Origin: Pseudonocardia sp.
GTDB taxonomy: Bacteria > Actinomycetota > Actinomycetes > Mycobacteriales > Pseudonocardiaceae
Assembly (NCBI RefSeq): GCF_025465255.1
Contig: NZ_JAODNI010000077.1
Location: 1 to 39,049 of the forward strand
Length of the DNA: 39,049 nucleotides
Reading direction: 5' to 3'
In this document: positions 24,286-32,114 of the stretch, in pieces
How the letters are laid out: every line of letters begins with the position of its first letter
How positions within the stretch are numbered: position 1 is the first letter of the stretch
The notes under the pieces: generated by a model
What the model was told of the DNA's origin: nothing
The model's input: the letters and a program-made list of their open reading frames with translations, nothing else
Databases searched by the model: none
Translations under genes and position numbers: made by a program

Positions 24286-25123
24286 ACCGGATCCGGGCCC
24301 CGAGTTCGTCGCGAGCTTCTTCACCCTCACCGGGGCGGGCTTCGGTGAACCGCCGCGGCACGGCTTCCCCGCGCGCTGCGAGGCGGCCGCCGCGGCCGGG
24401 TTCACCGGGATCGGGCTGCACGTCGACGACCTCGCCCGGACCGTGGCCGCGGGGCTCGACGTCGACGGCATGCGCGACGTGCTCGCGGCCGCGGGACTGC
24501 GGGTCGTGGAGATCGAGTTCCTCGCCGGGTGGGCCCTCGACGACGAGGGGTCCGGCGAAGAGGGGGTCGCCGCCGTCGCGGACGCGTTCGGCGGGCGGCA
24601 CGTCAGCGCGGGGGAGTTCCGCGGTGGCGAGCTGGACCCGGTCGCGGCGGCGAAGCGCCTCGCCGAGGCCGCGGGCCGGGCCGCCGAGGGGGACCTGCTG
24701 GTCGCGGTGGAGTCGTTTCCGTGGTCGGCGATCCGGGACTACGCCACGGCCGTCGACCTGGTCCGCCGGTCCGGTGCACCCAACGCAGGGCTGCTCGTCG
24801 ACGTCTGGCACTTCTTCAACGGCGGCGCCTCCCTCGGCCTGCTCCACGACCTGCCCGGAGCGGGGGTCGCGGCGGTCCAGCTCAACGACGGCCCGCGGGT
24901 CCACGACGATTTCCTGGTCAACGCCCGCGCCACCCGACGGCTGCCGGGGGAGGGCGAGCTCGACGTGGTCGGGCTGGTCCAGGCGGTGGAACGGGCCGGG
25001 TTCACCGGCCCGTACTGCGTCGAGGTGAACACTCCGGAGTTCCGGGCGCTGCCGCTCGCGGAGGCGGCCGAGCGGGCGTTCACGACGTCCGCGGAGATCG
25101 TCCGGAAGGCACGGAGCACCTGA
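24278..25123 (+). CDS. Sugar-phosphate-isomerase-like TIM-barrel protein
   Basis: A 281-residue xylose-isomerase-like TIM barrel. A complete metal-ligand set can be proposed: Glu in VAVESFPW, Asp in LLVDVWHFF, Gln in AVQLND and Glu in YCVEVNTPE. The same ligand pattern occurs in the QuiC-type dehydratase of this window, so it may act on a keto-acid or cyclic substrate; the true substrate is unknown. GTG start overlapping ridA by 8 bases and stop overlapping the GNAT start. Confidence 0.82.
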   Translation: MAEPDPGPEFVASFFTLTGAGFGEPPRHGFPARCEAAAAAGFTGIGLHVDDLARTVAAGLDVDGMRDVLAAAGLRVVEIEFLAGWALDDEGSGEEGVAAVADAFGGRHVSAGEFRGGELDPVAAAKRLAEAAGRAAEGDLLVAVESFPWSAIRDYATAVDLVRRSGAPNAGLLVDVWHFFNGGASLGLLHDLPGAGVAAVQLNDGPRVHDDFLVNARATRRLPGEGELDVVGLVQAVERAGFTGPYCVEVNTPEFRALPLAEAAERAFTTSAEIVRKARST

Positions 25124-25692
25124 TGCACGACGAACTGCAGCTGCGCGACGGGTCCCGGCTGGTGGTGCGCCCGATCCGCCCCGTCGACGCGCCGGCCCTG
25201 GTCGCCCTGCACTCCCGGCTCTCCGCGGACACGATCTACCGGCGCTACTTCAGCGCCCGCCCCCACCTGGCGCCGGGCGTCGTGCACCGGTTCACGAACG
25301 TCGACGAGGAGTGGCGCTTCGCCCTCGTCGCCCTGCGGGACGGCGGGGACCTGGTGGCGGTGGTGCGCTACGAGGGGGAGCGCGGCTCGTCGTCCGCCGA
25401 GCTCGCGGTCGTCGTCGACGACGCCCTGCAGCACTGCGGGGTCGGGCGGCTGCTCGTCGAGCGGATCGTCGACGTCGCCCGGGAACGCGGCCTGGAGTAC
25501 CTGGTCGCGGACGTGCTGAACGGCAACTCGCCGATGCTGCGGCTGCTGCGCGCCACCGGGCTGCCGGCGAGGACGACGAGCGACGGCGCGACGGTGACCG
25601 TCACCGTCGACCTGCGCGGGCACGCGCCTGCCGAGGCCCGCGTCGCGCGGGCCCGCGACCACGTGGGCGCGGCCCTGCAGGCGCCGACCTGA
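25123..25692 (+). CDS. GNAT-family N-acetyltransferase
   Basis: A 189-residue GNAT domain. It begins with LQLRDGSRLVVRPIRPVDA, has ELAVVVDDALQHCGVGRLLVE (acetyl-CoA pyrophosphate loop, an unusual QHCGVGR form of Q/RxxGxG/A) and VADVLNGNSPMLRLLRATG. It resembles the GNAT modules attached to acyl-CoA synthetases (Pat-like protein acetylases) but stands alone. Starts in a TGATG overlap with the TIM-barrel gene. It could regulate CoA-ligase-type enzymes; no direct evidence. Confidence 0.8.
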   Translation: MHDELQLRDGSRLVVRPIRPVDAPALVALHSRLSADTIYRRYFSARPHLAPGVVHRFTNVDEEWRFALVALRDGGDLVAVVRYEGERGSSSAELAVVVDDALQHCGVGRLLVERIVDVARERGLEYLVADVLNGNSPMLRLLRATGLPARTTSDGATVTVTVDLRGHAPAEARVARARDHVGAALQAPT

Positions 25693-25705
25693 CGACACAG
25701 GGCTC

Positions 25706-26458
25706 TCAGACGGCCGCGCCCGCCCGCGGGTGGCGGAGCATCGCGTCGACGGTCCTCCGCAGCGCGGTGGCCCGGGCGACCTGGTCCGAGCCGAGGTGGC
25801 CGGGCTCGTCCGCGCCGATGGCGATCGGGATGTGCGGCGGCAGCGTCGCGAGCAGGCCCGGGGTGGCCTCGGGCAGGTCCTCCAGGGCCGAGGCGAGGAT
25901 CCGCACGTAGCCGAGGCGGTCGCCGAGCTCGACCACGGACTCCTCCAGCTCCGCGGGATCCCGGCGCGGGTCGACGTCGAGCACGATCCCGCCGCTCGTC
26001 CCGCCGACCAGCTCGATCGCCCGCTCCACCGAGTCGATCGGCGTACCGGGGACGACGGTCAGGAGCGGCCGGAGCCGGTAGCGGCCGGCCAGCTCGGCGA
26101 GCAGCGGGAACAGCTCGGCGGGATCCCCGGTGCCGGCCCGCGCGGTGACGAACTGCGCGCCGAGCCGGGTGCCGAGCTCGAGCACCCGCACGTACGGGTG
26201 GGCGAAGTCGACGGACCGAAGCTCCGGCCCGAGCTCGACCCGCCCGATGTCGAGGACGGTCACCCGCGACTCCAGCAGGGCGTCGACCAGCGCGGGGAGC
26301 ATCGGCGAACCGATCCCGTGGCTCCACCACTCGTGCGCCTCGGCGGTGGCCGCGACCCGGAGCCCGATGGCGTCGAGCCCGGCCCTCCTCGCGATCTCGA
26401 CCAGGTCCACCGGGCTCATCGGATGGACCGTGGACTGGTGGAGGGCGACGCGGTTCAC
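25706..26458 (-). CDS. TIM-barrel sugar-phosphate-isomerase-like protein with degenerate metal site
   Basis: A 250-residue protein, convergent with the GNAT gene and divergent from the RHH gene. Its N-terminus ([26 protein letters not shown]) and repeated strand-helix pattern fit the AP-endonuclease-2-like/sugar isomerase TIM barrel. The usual glutamates are not where expected: the strand ending LLTVVPGTP has no Glu and the last strand is IAIGADEP. It may be non-metal or have drifted. GTG start at 26458. Substrate unknown. Confidence 0.75.
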   Translation of the reverse strand: MNRVALHQSTVHPMSPVDLVEIARRAGLDAIGLRVAATAEAHEWWSHGIGSPMLPALVDALLESRVTVLDIGRVELGPELRSVDFAHPYVRVLELGTRLGAQFVTARAGTGDPAELFPLLAELAGRYRLRPLLTVVPGTPIDSVERAIELVGGTSGGIVLDVDPRRDPAELEESVVELGDRLGYVRILASALEDLPEATPGLLATLPPHIPIAIGADEPGHLGSDQVARATALRRTVDAMLRHPRAGAAV

Positions 26459-26511
26459 GCCCCACAACCTAGCGGCGGGGGGCGCCGCGCCGCACGATCG
26501 GATTCCCCGGG

Positions 26512-26548
26512 CCATCCCACGGGATGGTGCTAGGCTGGCCGAGCACCA
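26512..26548. promoter_or_regulatory. Double palindrome and promoter upstream of the RHH gene
   Basis: Two perfect inverted repeats overlap by three bases in the 102-bp divergent region: CCATCCC-AC-GGGATGG at 26512-26527 and TGGTGCT-N10-AGCACCA at 26525-26548. The spacer of the second contains TAGGCT (26531-26536), a TANNNT-type -10 element for the RHH gene. A dimer or tetramer bound here would cover the promoter, so autoregulation by the RHH protein is likely (inference). Confidence 0.55.
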
Positions 26549-26560
26549 CGGAGGTGAGCG

Positions 26561-26956
26561 ATGGCCGAGGTCGACAAGAGCGAGAAGATCACGATCAACG
26601 TCGGGCTGGTGGACCTGGGCCAGATCGACCTCCTGGTCGACGAGGGGTTCTACGCCAACCGGACGGACTTCATCCGCACGGCCATCCGGCGCCAGCTGGA
26701 GAGCCGGGCGGGCGCCGTGGACGACTCGGTGTCCCGGCGGACCCTCACCCTCGGCACCCTGCACCTCGGACGCCCGGAGCTGGAGCGGCTCCGGAACGCG
26801 GGGGAGACCGTCGAGGTCAGGGTCCTCGGCCTCGCCACCGTCGCCGACGACGTCTCCCCTGAGCTCGCGCTGGCGACGATCTCCACCGTGGAGGTCCTCG
26901 GCGCCTTCCGGGCACCACGGGCGGTCAAGGCGGCCCTGGCCTCCAGGACCGTCTAG
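26561..26956 (+). CDS. Ribbon-helix-helix (CopG/ParD-like) DNA-binding protein
   Basis: A 131-residue protein. Its N-terminal ribbon ([18 protein letters not shown]) and two helices ([15 protein letters not shown], about 33-47) form the RHH DNA-binding domain. A longer C-terminal domain (about 55-131) has a repeated LGTLHLG / VRVLGLATV beta pattern. It is bigger than toxin-antitoxin antidotes and no toxin gene is adjacent. It precedes a PHB-depolymerase-like gene by 103 bases, so control of polyester turnover is a good hypothesis. The ribosome site is GAGGTG. Confidence 0.85.
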   Translation: MAEVDKSEKITINVGLVDLGQIDLLVDEGFYANRTDFIRTAIRRQLESRAGAVDDSVSRRTLTLGTLHLGRPELERLRNAGETVEVRVLGLATVADDVSPELALATISTVEVLGAFRAPRAVKAALASRTV

Positions 26957-27003
26957 CCCGTCCGCACCCTCCACCACCGTCCAGAACCGGCGGTCCCCAT
27001 CCG

Positions 27004-27052
27004 CGGCACCCACCCGCAGTCCGGGTGCCGATCGCGCACGCCCTTCGAAGGG
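27004..27052 (+). promoter_or_regulatory. Stem-loop and palindrome ahead of the depolymerase gene
   Basis: In the gap between the RHH and depolymerase genes lie an 8-bp perfect stem, CGGCACCC-N11-GGGTGCCG (27004-27030), and a 12-bp perfect palindrome, CCCTTCGAAGGG (27041-27052). The right half of the palindrome is the AAGGGG ribosome site of the depolymerase. No T-run follows the stem, so it is not a typical terminator. Translational or repressor control of the downstream gene is possible. Confidence 0.45.
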
Positions 27053-27059
27053 GTTCTCG

Positions 27060-28070
27060 ATGGTCGACGACCGTCTCACCGGCATGTCCGAAGCACTGCG
27101 GCTGACCCGCCGCGGGCAGCTGACCGCCGCGCTCGCCACCCTGCACCGCGCGCTCGGCGTCCCCTCCGCGGGACTCCCGGCGGCCGCCCGCTCCTGGCGC
27201 CCGCACACGGCCGGGCGTCCCGGGCCGTCGCAGGCCGCGGCGCCGGGGGGCGAGCTCCGCCGGCTGGCCCACACCGAACCGGCGGGGACCCGCAGCTACG
27301 AGCTCTACGTCCCCACCGGCTACACCGGCGAGCCCACCCCGCTGGTCGTGATGCTCCACGGGGGCAGGCAGGACGCCGCGGACTGCGCGGCGGGCACCCG
27401 GATGACGGAGCTGGCCGAGGCGCACACGTTCCTGGTGGCGTATCCGGAGCAGTCCGGCCGGGCCAACAGCGGCCGGTACTGGAACTGGTTCTCTCCGGCG
27501 GACCAGCAGGCCGGGAGCGGGGAGCCGTCGATCGTCGCGGGCATCACCCGCGCGGTCATGGCCGATCTCGCGGTGGACCCGGGCCGTGTCTTCGTGGCCG
27601 GGCTGTCCGCGGGTGGGGCGATGGCGGCGGTGATGGCCGCGACCCACCCCGAGCTCTACGCCGCCGCCGGCATCCACTCCGGCCTCGGCTACCGGGCCGC
27701 CCAGGACGTCGCATCGGCGTTCACGGCGATGCGGACGGGGGGCTCGCCGGTACCCGGCGGAAGGGTGCCGCTGATCGTGTTCCACGGGGACGGGGACCGG
27801 ATCGTCGCGCCGGTGAGCGCCGAGAAGATCGTCGCGGCGCGGCTGGAACCGGTGGCGGTGTCGGTGTGCGACACCACGACGGTGAGAGGCGGCGACCGTT
27901 CGGCCACCCGGACGGTCCACCGCGACGCCGACGGCGTCGTGCTCGTGGAGTCCTGGACGGTGCACGGCGGCGGCCACGCGTGGTTCGGGGGGAGCCCCGC
28001 CGGGTCCTACACCGACCCGTCCGGGCCGGACGCGTCCGCGGAGATGCTCCGGTTCTTCGGGATCGGCTGA
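27060..28070 (+). CDS. PHB depolymerase-family esterase (intracellular type)
   Basis: A 336-residue alpha/beta hydrolase of the PHB depolymerase/feruloyl esterase-like family. It shows the oxyanion LVVMLHGG, the nucleophile box GLSAGG, an FHGDGDRIV acidic residue and the GGHAWFGG catalytic histidine. There is no signal peptide; the N-terminus ([20 protein letters not shown]) is a charged helix, so it is likely cytoplasmic and may mobilise stored polyester. ATG at 27060 follows an AAGGGG site. It is linked to an RHH regulator upstream, and a class I synthase lies about 10 kb away. Confidence 0.87.
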   Translation: MVDDRLTGMSEALRLTRRGQLTAALATLHRALGVPSAGLPAAARSWRPHTAGRPGPSQAAAPGGELRRLAHTEPAGTRSYELYVPTGYTGEPTPLVVMLHGGRQDAADCAAGTRMTELAEAHTFLVAYPEQSGRANSGRYWNWFSPADQQAGSGEPSIVAGITRAVMADLAVDPGRVFVAGLSAGGAMAAVMAATHPELYAAAGIHSGLGYRAAQDVASAFTAMRTGGSPVPGGRVPLIVFHGDGDRIVAPVSAEKIVAARLEPVAVSVCDTTTVRGGDRSATRTVHRDADGVVLVESWTVHGGGHAWFGGSPAGSYTDPSGPDASAEMLRFFGIG

Positions 28071-28100
28071 CCGGGGCCGGTGCCGAGGACGTCCTCGCGC

Positions 28101-28397
28101 TCAGGCGATCGACGACCGGCCACGCCCTCGGATCACGCGGAACGAGGTCGCGGGAGCGCCTGTCCCCCGGCCGCCCGGTGTCGGCGACCGGGCGGGCGGC
28201 AGGGCTGCCTCGAGGACCTCCGCGATGTCGGCGTAGGTGCGGCAGGGGAGCCGGGCCAGGCGTGAGCACGTGATGACGTCCGCACGCTCCGCCGCGGCGC
28301 AGGCGACCACCTGCCATCTCTCGGCGGGGAACTCGACTCCGACGATCGCCGCGATCAGACGGTCGCGCACCGTCGGATGCCGTGGAGGAGTCGCCAT
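28101..28397 (-). CDS. DUF2795-like small protein
   Basis: A 98-residue protein. The segment LIAAIVGVEFPAERWQVVACAAAERADVITCSRLARLPCRTYADIAEVLEA follows the DUF2795 pattern (hydrophobic-Pro-helix, then LxxLP and a YxxxxEV helix). The start is the ATG at 28397, with GGAGAAGG upstream. The C-terminal 25 residues are low complexity. DUF2795 proteins are common in actinobacteria and of unknown function. It is convergent with the depolymerase gene. Confidence 0.65.
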   Translation of the reverse strand: MATPPRHPTVRDRLIAAIVGVEFPAERWQVVACAAAERADVITCSRLARLPCRTYADIAEVLEAALPPARSPTPGGRGTGAPATSFRVIRGRGRSSIA

Positions 28398-28509
28398 GGC
28401 CCGTGACCTTCTCCCTGAGCCCGCCCGTCGGAGGGAAACCGGCCGTACCCGTCGGCCACCGTCCATGAAAGCGCTGATGGTCGGGCTGCACCACCCCCCG
28501 TTCGCAGAA

Positions 28510-30489
28510 TCAGAGCTCGATGCGCGAACCCATGACGACGGTGCGGTCGACCGGGAGCTTGAAGTAGGACGCCGGGGTGGCGGCGTTGTGGGCGAGCCCG
28601 ATGAACAGCCGTTTGCGCCACGTCCGCATGCCGGGCCGGTCGCTGCGTTCGATGGTGATGTGGGAGAGGAAGTAGGAGGCCTCGGCGGGGTCGATGTCGA
28701 GCTCGTCGGACAGGCCCCTGGCCTCGGCGAGGAGCGCGGGGACGTCCTGGTCGTCCTGGAACCCGAACCGGGCGGAGAGGTGGATGATGCCGTCGTCGGT
28801 GTGCCCGAGCTGGTCGATGGCCAGCCGCTCGCCGAGCGGGACGTAGGGCACGTTCTCCGAGACCACGGAGATGATGACCACGCGCTCGTGCAGGACGTGG
28901 TTGAAGTCGACGTTGGCGCGCAGCGCCAGCGGCGCGGTCAGCTTGGTCGGGTGCGGGAAGACGGCCGTCCCCGGGACCCGGGCGACGCGTTCTGCGTGCA
29001 GGTGGTCGACGAACTCGGTGAGCGGCCCCTCGAGGGCGATCCGGCGGTCGGTGACGACGCGCCGTCCGTGCTGCCAGGTGGCCATGATCGTGACGATGAC
29101 CGCCGCGATCACCAGGGGCAGCCAGCCGCCGTGGGTGATCTTGGTCAGGTTGGCGGCGAGGTAGACGAGTTCGACGCCGCCGATGACCACGGCGGCGAGC
29201 ACGAGCTTCCAGCGGGCCCAGCGCCAGGCGGTGGCGGCGTAGGTGAGGAACAGCGTCGTGGTGAGCAGCAGGGTCCCGGTGACGGCGAGGCCGTAGGCGG
29301 TGGCGAGACGCTCGGAGGACCGGAAGGTCACGATGAGGACGAGCACACCGGCGAAGAGCAGCCAGTTGACGGCCGGGACGTAGATCTGGCCGCTCTCGCG
29401 GGCCGAGGTGTGCCGCACCGTCAGGTGCGGGAGGAACCCCAGCCGCACCGCCTGCCGGGAGACGGAGAACGCACCGGAAATCACCGCCTGCGAGGCGATC
29501 ACCGTCGCCAGGGTGGCCAGCACGACCAGCGGCAGGCGTGCCCAGCTCGGCGCGAGCAGGTAGAAGGGGCTGGCGACGGCGGCCGGGTCGTCGAGGATCA
29601 GCGACGCCTGGCCGAGGTAGTTGACGATCAGCGCCGGGAAGACCAGCGCGAACCAGGAGACGCGGATCGGCCGGCGGCCGAAGTGCCCCATGTCCGCGTA
29701 GAGGGCCTCGGCGCCGGTGATGACCAGGACCACGGCGCCCATGGCGATGAACGCCGTGTAGGGGTGGCCGACGACGAACGACACGATGTAGGTCGGGGAG
29801 AGCCCGAGCAGCACCCCGGGCCGGGCGACGACGTGCGGCAGACCCGTCGCGACGAGGGTGAGGAACCACAGGACCATGACGGGCCCGAAGAGCCGCCCGA
29901 CCCGCCCGGTGCCCCAGCGTTGCGCGGTGAACAGCACCGTGAGGATCGCGATGCCGAGGGGGAGGACGGCCCGGGCGAGATCGGGCCGGACGACCTCGAG
30001 GCCCTCGACGGCGGAGAGCACCGAGATGGCCGGGGTGATGAGCGAGTCGCCGTAGAACAGGGCCGCGCCCACGACACCGAGGGACAGTGCGATGGCGGCG
30101 CGCCGGGCGTTCGAGGCGGACACCCCGCGGACCAGGGCGGCGAGGGCCATGACGCCGCCCTCGCCGTCGTTGTCCGCCCGCAGCACGAACACCACGTACT
30201 TGATCGTGACGACGAGGGTCACGGACCAGAATATCAGCGAGACGACGCCGTAGACGTCCTCCGGGGTGGGCTTGACCGCGTTGCCGTCGATCGAGAAGAC
30301 GGTCTGCATCGCGTACAGCGGGCTGGTGCCGATGTCGCCGAAGACGACCCCCAACGCTCCCAGCGCGAGCCCGAACAGGCCGCCGCCGTGCGCCGCGGGA
30401 TGGCCCGGGGTGCGCCGCGCCGACGTCCTCGAAGCGGTGCAGGGCGCGTGTTGCTCCGCCGTCGGCGTCTCGGCCTGGATGTCCTCCAC
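28510..30489 (-). CDS. kup: Kup-type potassium uptake transporter
   Basis: A 659-residue K+/H+ symporter of the Kup/HAK/KT family. The family signature GDIGTSPLYA lies near residue 51, about twelve hydrophobic segments fill residues 35-460, and a cytoplasmic C-terminal domain (about 480-659) follows. Other landmarks are YGDSLITPAISVLSAVEGLEV and DNDGEGGVMALAAL. Length is typical (620-670). It has no clear link to the catabolic genes. Start ATG 30489; the space before the next upstream minus-strand gene is only 55 bases. Confidence 0.95.
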   Translation of the reverse strand: MEDIQAETPTAEQHAPCTASRTSARRTPGHPAAHGGGLFGLALGALGVVFGDIGTSPLYAMQTVFSIDGNAVKPTPEDVYGVVSLIFWSVTLVVTIKYVVFVLRADNDGEGGVMALAALVRGVSASNARRAAIALSLGVVGAALFYGDSLITPAISVLSAVEGLEVVRPDLARAVLPLGIAILTVLFTAQRWGTGRVGRLFGPVMVLWFLTLVATGLPHVVARPGVLLGLSPTYIVSFVVGHPYTAFIAMGAVVLVITGAEALYADMGHFGRRPIRVSWFALVFPALIVNYLGQASLILDDPAAVASPFYLLAPSWARLPLVVLATLATVIASQAVISGAFSVSRQAVRLGFLPHLTVRHTSARESGQIYVPAVNWLLFAGVLVLIVTFRSSERLATAYGLAVTGTLLLTTTLFLTYAATAWRWARWKLVLAAVVIGGVELVYLAANLTKITHGGWLPLVIAAVIVTIMATWQHGRRVVTDRRIALEGPLTEFVDHLHAERVARVPGTAVFPHPTKLTAPLALRANVDFNHVLHERVVIISVVSENVPYVPLGERLAIDQLGHTDDGIIHLSARFGFQDDQDVPALLAEARGLSDELDIDPAEASYFLSHITIERSDRPGMRTWRKRLFIGLAHNAATPASYFKLPVDRTVVMGSRIEL

Positions 30490-30544
30490 CCCGCCAGTCT
30501 GCTCCGCTCCGCCGTGGTCGCGCCCGGCGCCGGCGGCCGGGCCG

Positions 30545-30988
30545 TCAGCGTGCGGGCCGGCGACGAGGATCGAGCGAGCGCGCCCGAAGGGCGAGGAGGG
30601 TCAGGGCTCCGAGCACGACGACCCCGAGCGACTCGACGACGAGGGTGGTCGGCACGAGCTGGGCGTCGAGCTGCTCGCGGACCCCGAGGAACCCGACGGT
30701 CAACGAGAGGACCAGGGAGAGCAGGGTCCCCGCGGTGAACAGGAACCCGAGCGCGGCGGCGAGGGGCAGGAAGCGGCGCGGCACGGCGAGCACGGCGATC
30801 GCCAGGACGACCCCGCCGACGGCGTTGAGCACGAACAGGGTGCCGACCAGGCCCCCGAACCCGGTGAACACGAGGTACAGGTGGATGGCGCCCATCGCCA
30901 GGAGGAGGACGGCGCCGAGCACCCGGCCGACGAGCAGGGCCGCGGCCCCGGTGCCGGGCCGCCCGTTCCCGGAAGAGTGCACGTCCAT
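30545..30988 (-). CDS. Four-helix membrane protein of unknown function
   Basis: A 147-residue integral membrane protein with four hydrophobic helices (about 17-42, 46-66, 74-98 and 108-135), a Gly/Ala-rich N-terminus and an Arg-rich C-terminus. I recognise no named family; small four-helix proteins of this kind are frequent in actinobacteria. It lies 55 bases before kup on the same strand and could be co-transcribed with it. Confidence 0.7.
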   Translation of the reverse strand: MDVHSSGNGRPGTGAAALLVGRVLGAVLLLAMGAIHLYLVFTGFGGLVGTLFVLNAVGGVVLAIAVLAVPRRFLPLAAALGFLFTAGTLLSLVLSLTVGFLGVREQLDAQLVPTTLVVESLGVVVLGALTLLALRARSLDPRRRPAR

Positions 30989-31082
30989 GGTGGTACCTGC
31001 CTTCGGCTCGCGGCCGGCCCACGGCGTCGGGGTCGCCTGCTACCCCTCCACACGGAGCGCGGCACCGAACGGTTCGACCCGC

Positions 31083-32114
31083 TCAGAGCGCCCCGCCCGC
31101 GACCTTCACCCGCACCCGTTCCCCGACCGCGGGCACGAGGTGCCCCGGGCAGCGCACGGTCACCCGCAGGTCCTTCCCGACGAGCACCCGGACCAGCGCG
31201 AACGGCCCGAAGAACTCGACGTCCAGGACGTCGGCCGGGGCCCCGTCGCCGGCGGCGGTGAGCACGATCTGCTCGGGGCGGACGAACACCGTCGCCGCGC
31301 CGTTGCGGTGCCCGACCGCGACCCGGCCCAGCAGGGTGTCCGCGCCGTCGTCCCCGTAGATCGCCGGCAGCTCGACGACGTCGCCCAGGAACGCGGCGAC
31401 CCCCCGGTCCGCGGGCCTGCGGTACAGCTCGGCGGGGACGCCCTCCTGCACGATCACCCCGTCCCGCATCACCGCCGCCCGCGCGGCCAGGGACATCGCC
31501 TCGGCCTGGTCGTGGGTGACGAGCACCGTCGTCGTCCCCGCGGCGGCCAGCGCCTCCGCGACCGCGCGCCGGGTGTCGGCGCGCAGCTCGGCGTCCAATG
31601 CGGAGAACGGCTCGTCGAGCAGCATGAGCTCCGGCGCCGGGGCCAGGGCCCGGGCCAGCGCGACCCGCTGCTGCTGCCCGCCGGAGAGCTCGTGCGGGTG
31701 CCGTCCGGCGTAGGACTCGTCGAGGCCGGTGAGCTCCAGCAGCTCGGCGACCCGGTGCCGGGCCCGGCGCTCGCGCCGCGGGAGCCCGAAGGTGATGTTC
31801 GCGGCCACGGTGAGGTGGGGGAAGAGGTTGCCCTCCTGCGTCACGTAGCCGATGCGGCGCCGCTCCGGCGGAACCGCGACGCCCGGCCCGGCGACGACCT
31901 GCGCGCCGATCGCGACGGTGCCCGCGTCCGGCCGGTCGAAGCCCGCGACGAGGCGCAGCAGCGTCGTCTTGCCGCAGCCGGACGGCCCGACGACCGCGGT
32001 CAGCGTGCCGGGCGGGACCTCGAGGTCGACGCCGTGCAGCACCGGCACCGCACCGTAGGACCTGCGCAGGCCGGTCACCTGCAGGCCGCCGGTCACATGC
32101 AGACCGTTCGTCAT
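31083..32114 (-). CDS. fbpC: Iron(III) ABC importer ATPase (FbpC type)
   Basis: A 343-residue ABC ATPase. Walker A GPSGCGKTT lies near residue 43; the Q-loop, signature LSGGQQQRVALARAL, Walker B LMLLDEPFSALD and H-loop VTHDQAEAM are intact. A C-terminal TOBE-like regulatory domain (about 255-343) follows. With its permease and substrate-binding protein it forms a ferric-iron or Fe(III)-chelate importer. ATG start overlaps the permease stop, giving operon order binding protein, permease, ATPase. Confidence 0.9.
   Translation of the reverse strand: MTNGLHVTGGLQVTGLRRSYGAVPVLHGVDLEVPPGTLTAVVGPSGCGKTTLLRLVAGFDRPDAGTVAIGAQVVAGPGVAVPPERRRIGYVTQEGNLFPHLTVAANITFGLPRRERRARHRVAELLELTGLDESYAGRHPHELSGGQQQRVALARALAPAPELMLLDEPFSALDAELRADTRRAVAEALAAAGTTTVLVTHDQAEAMSLAARAAVMRDGVIVQEGVPAELYRRPADRGVAAFLGDVVELPAIYGDDGADTLLGRVAVGHRNGAATVFVRPEQIVLTAAGDGAPADVLDVEFFGPFALVRVLVGKDLRVTVRCPGHLVPAVGERVRVKVAGGAL

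Noticed and set aside
26561..28070. Toxin-antitoxin module
   Set aside because: The RHH protein is longer than typical antitoxins and the following gene is a polyester-depolymerase-like esterase, not a toxin.
28084..28097. 14-bp perfect palindrome CGAGGACGTCCTCG between convergent genes
   Set aside because: It has no loop and no T-run, so it is not a terminator, and it has no nearby promoter; chance is likely in GC-rich DNA.
28237..30738. 833-codon plus-strand open frame opposite kup
   Set aside because: His/Asp/Gly-rich antisense shadow of kup; no motif.
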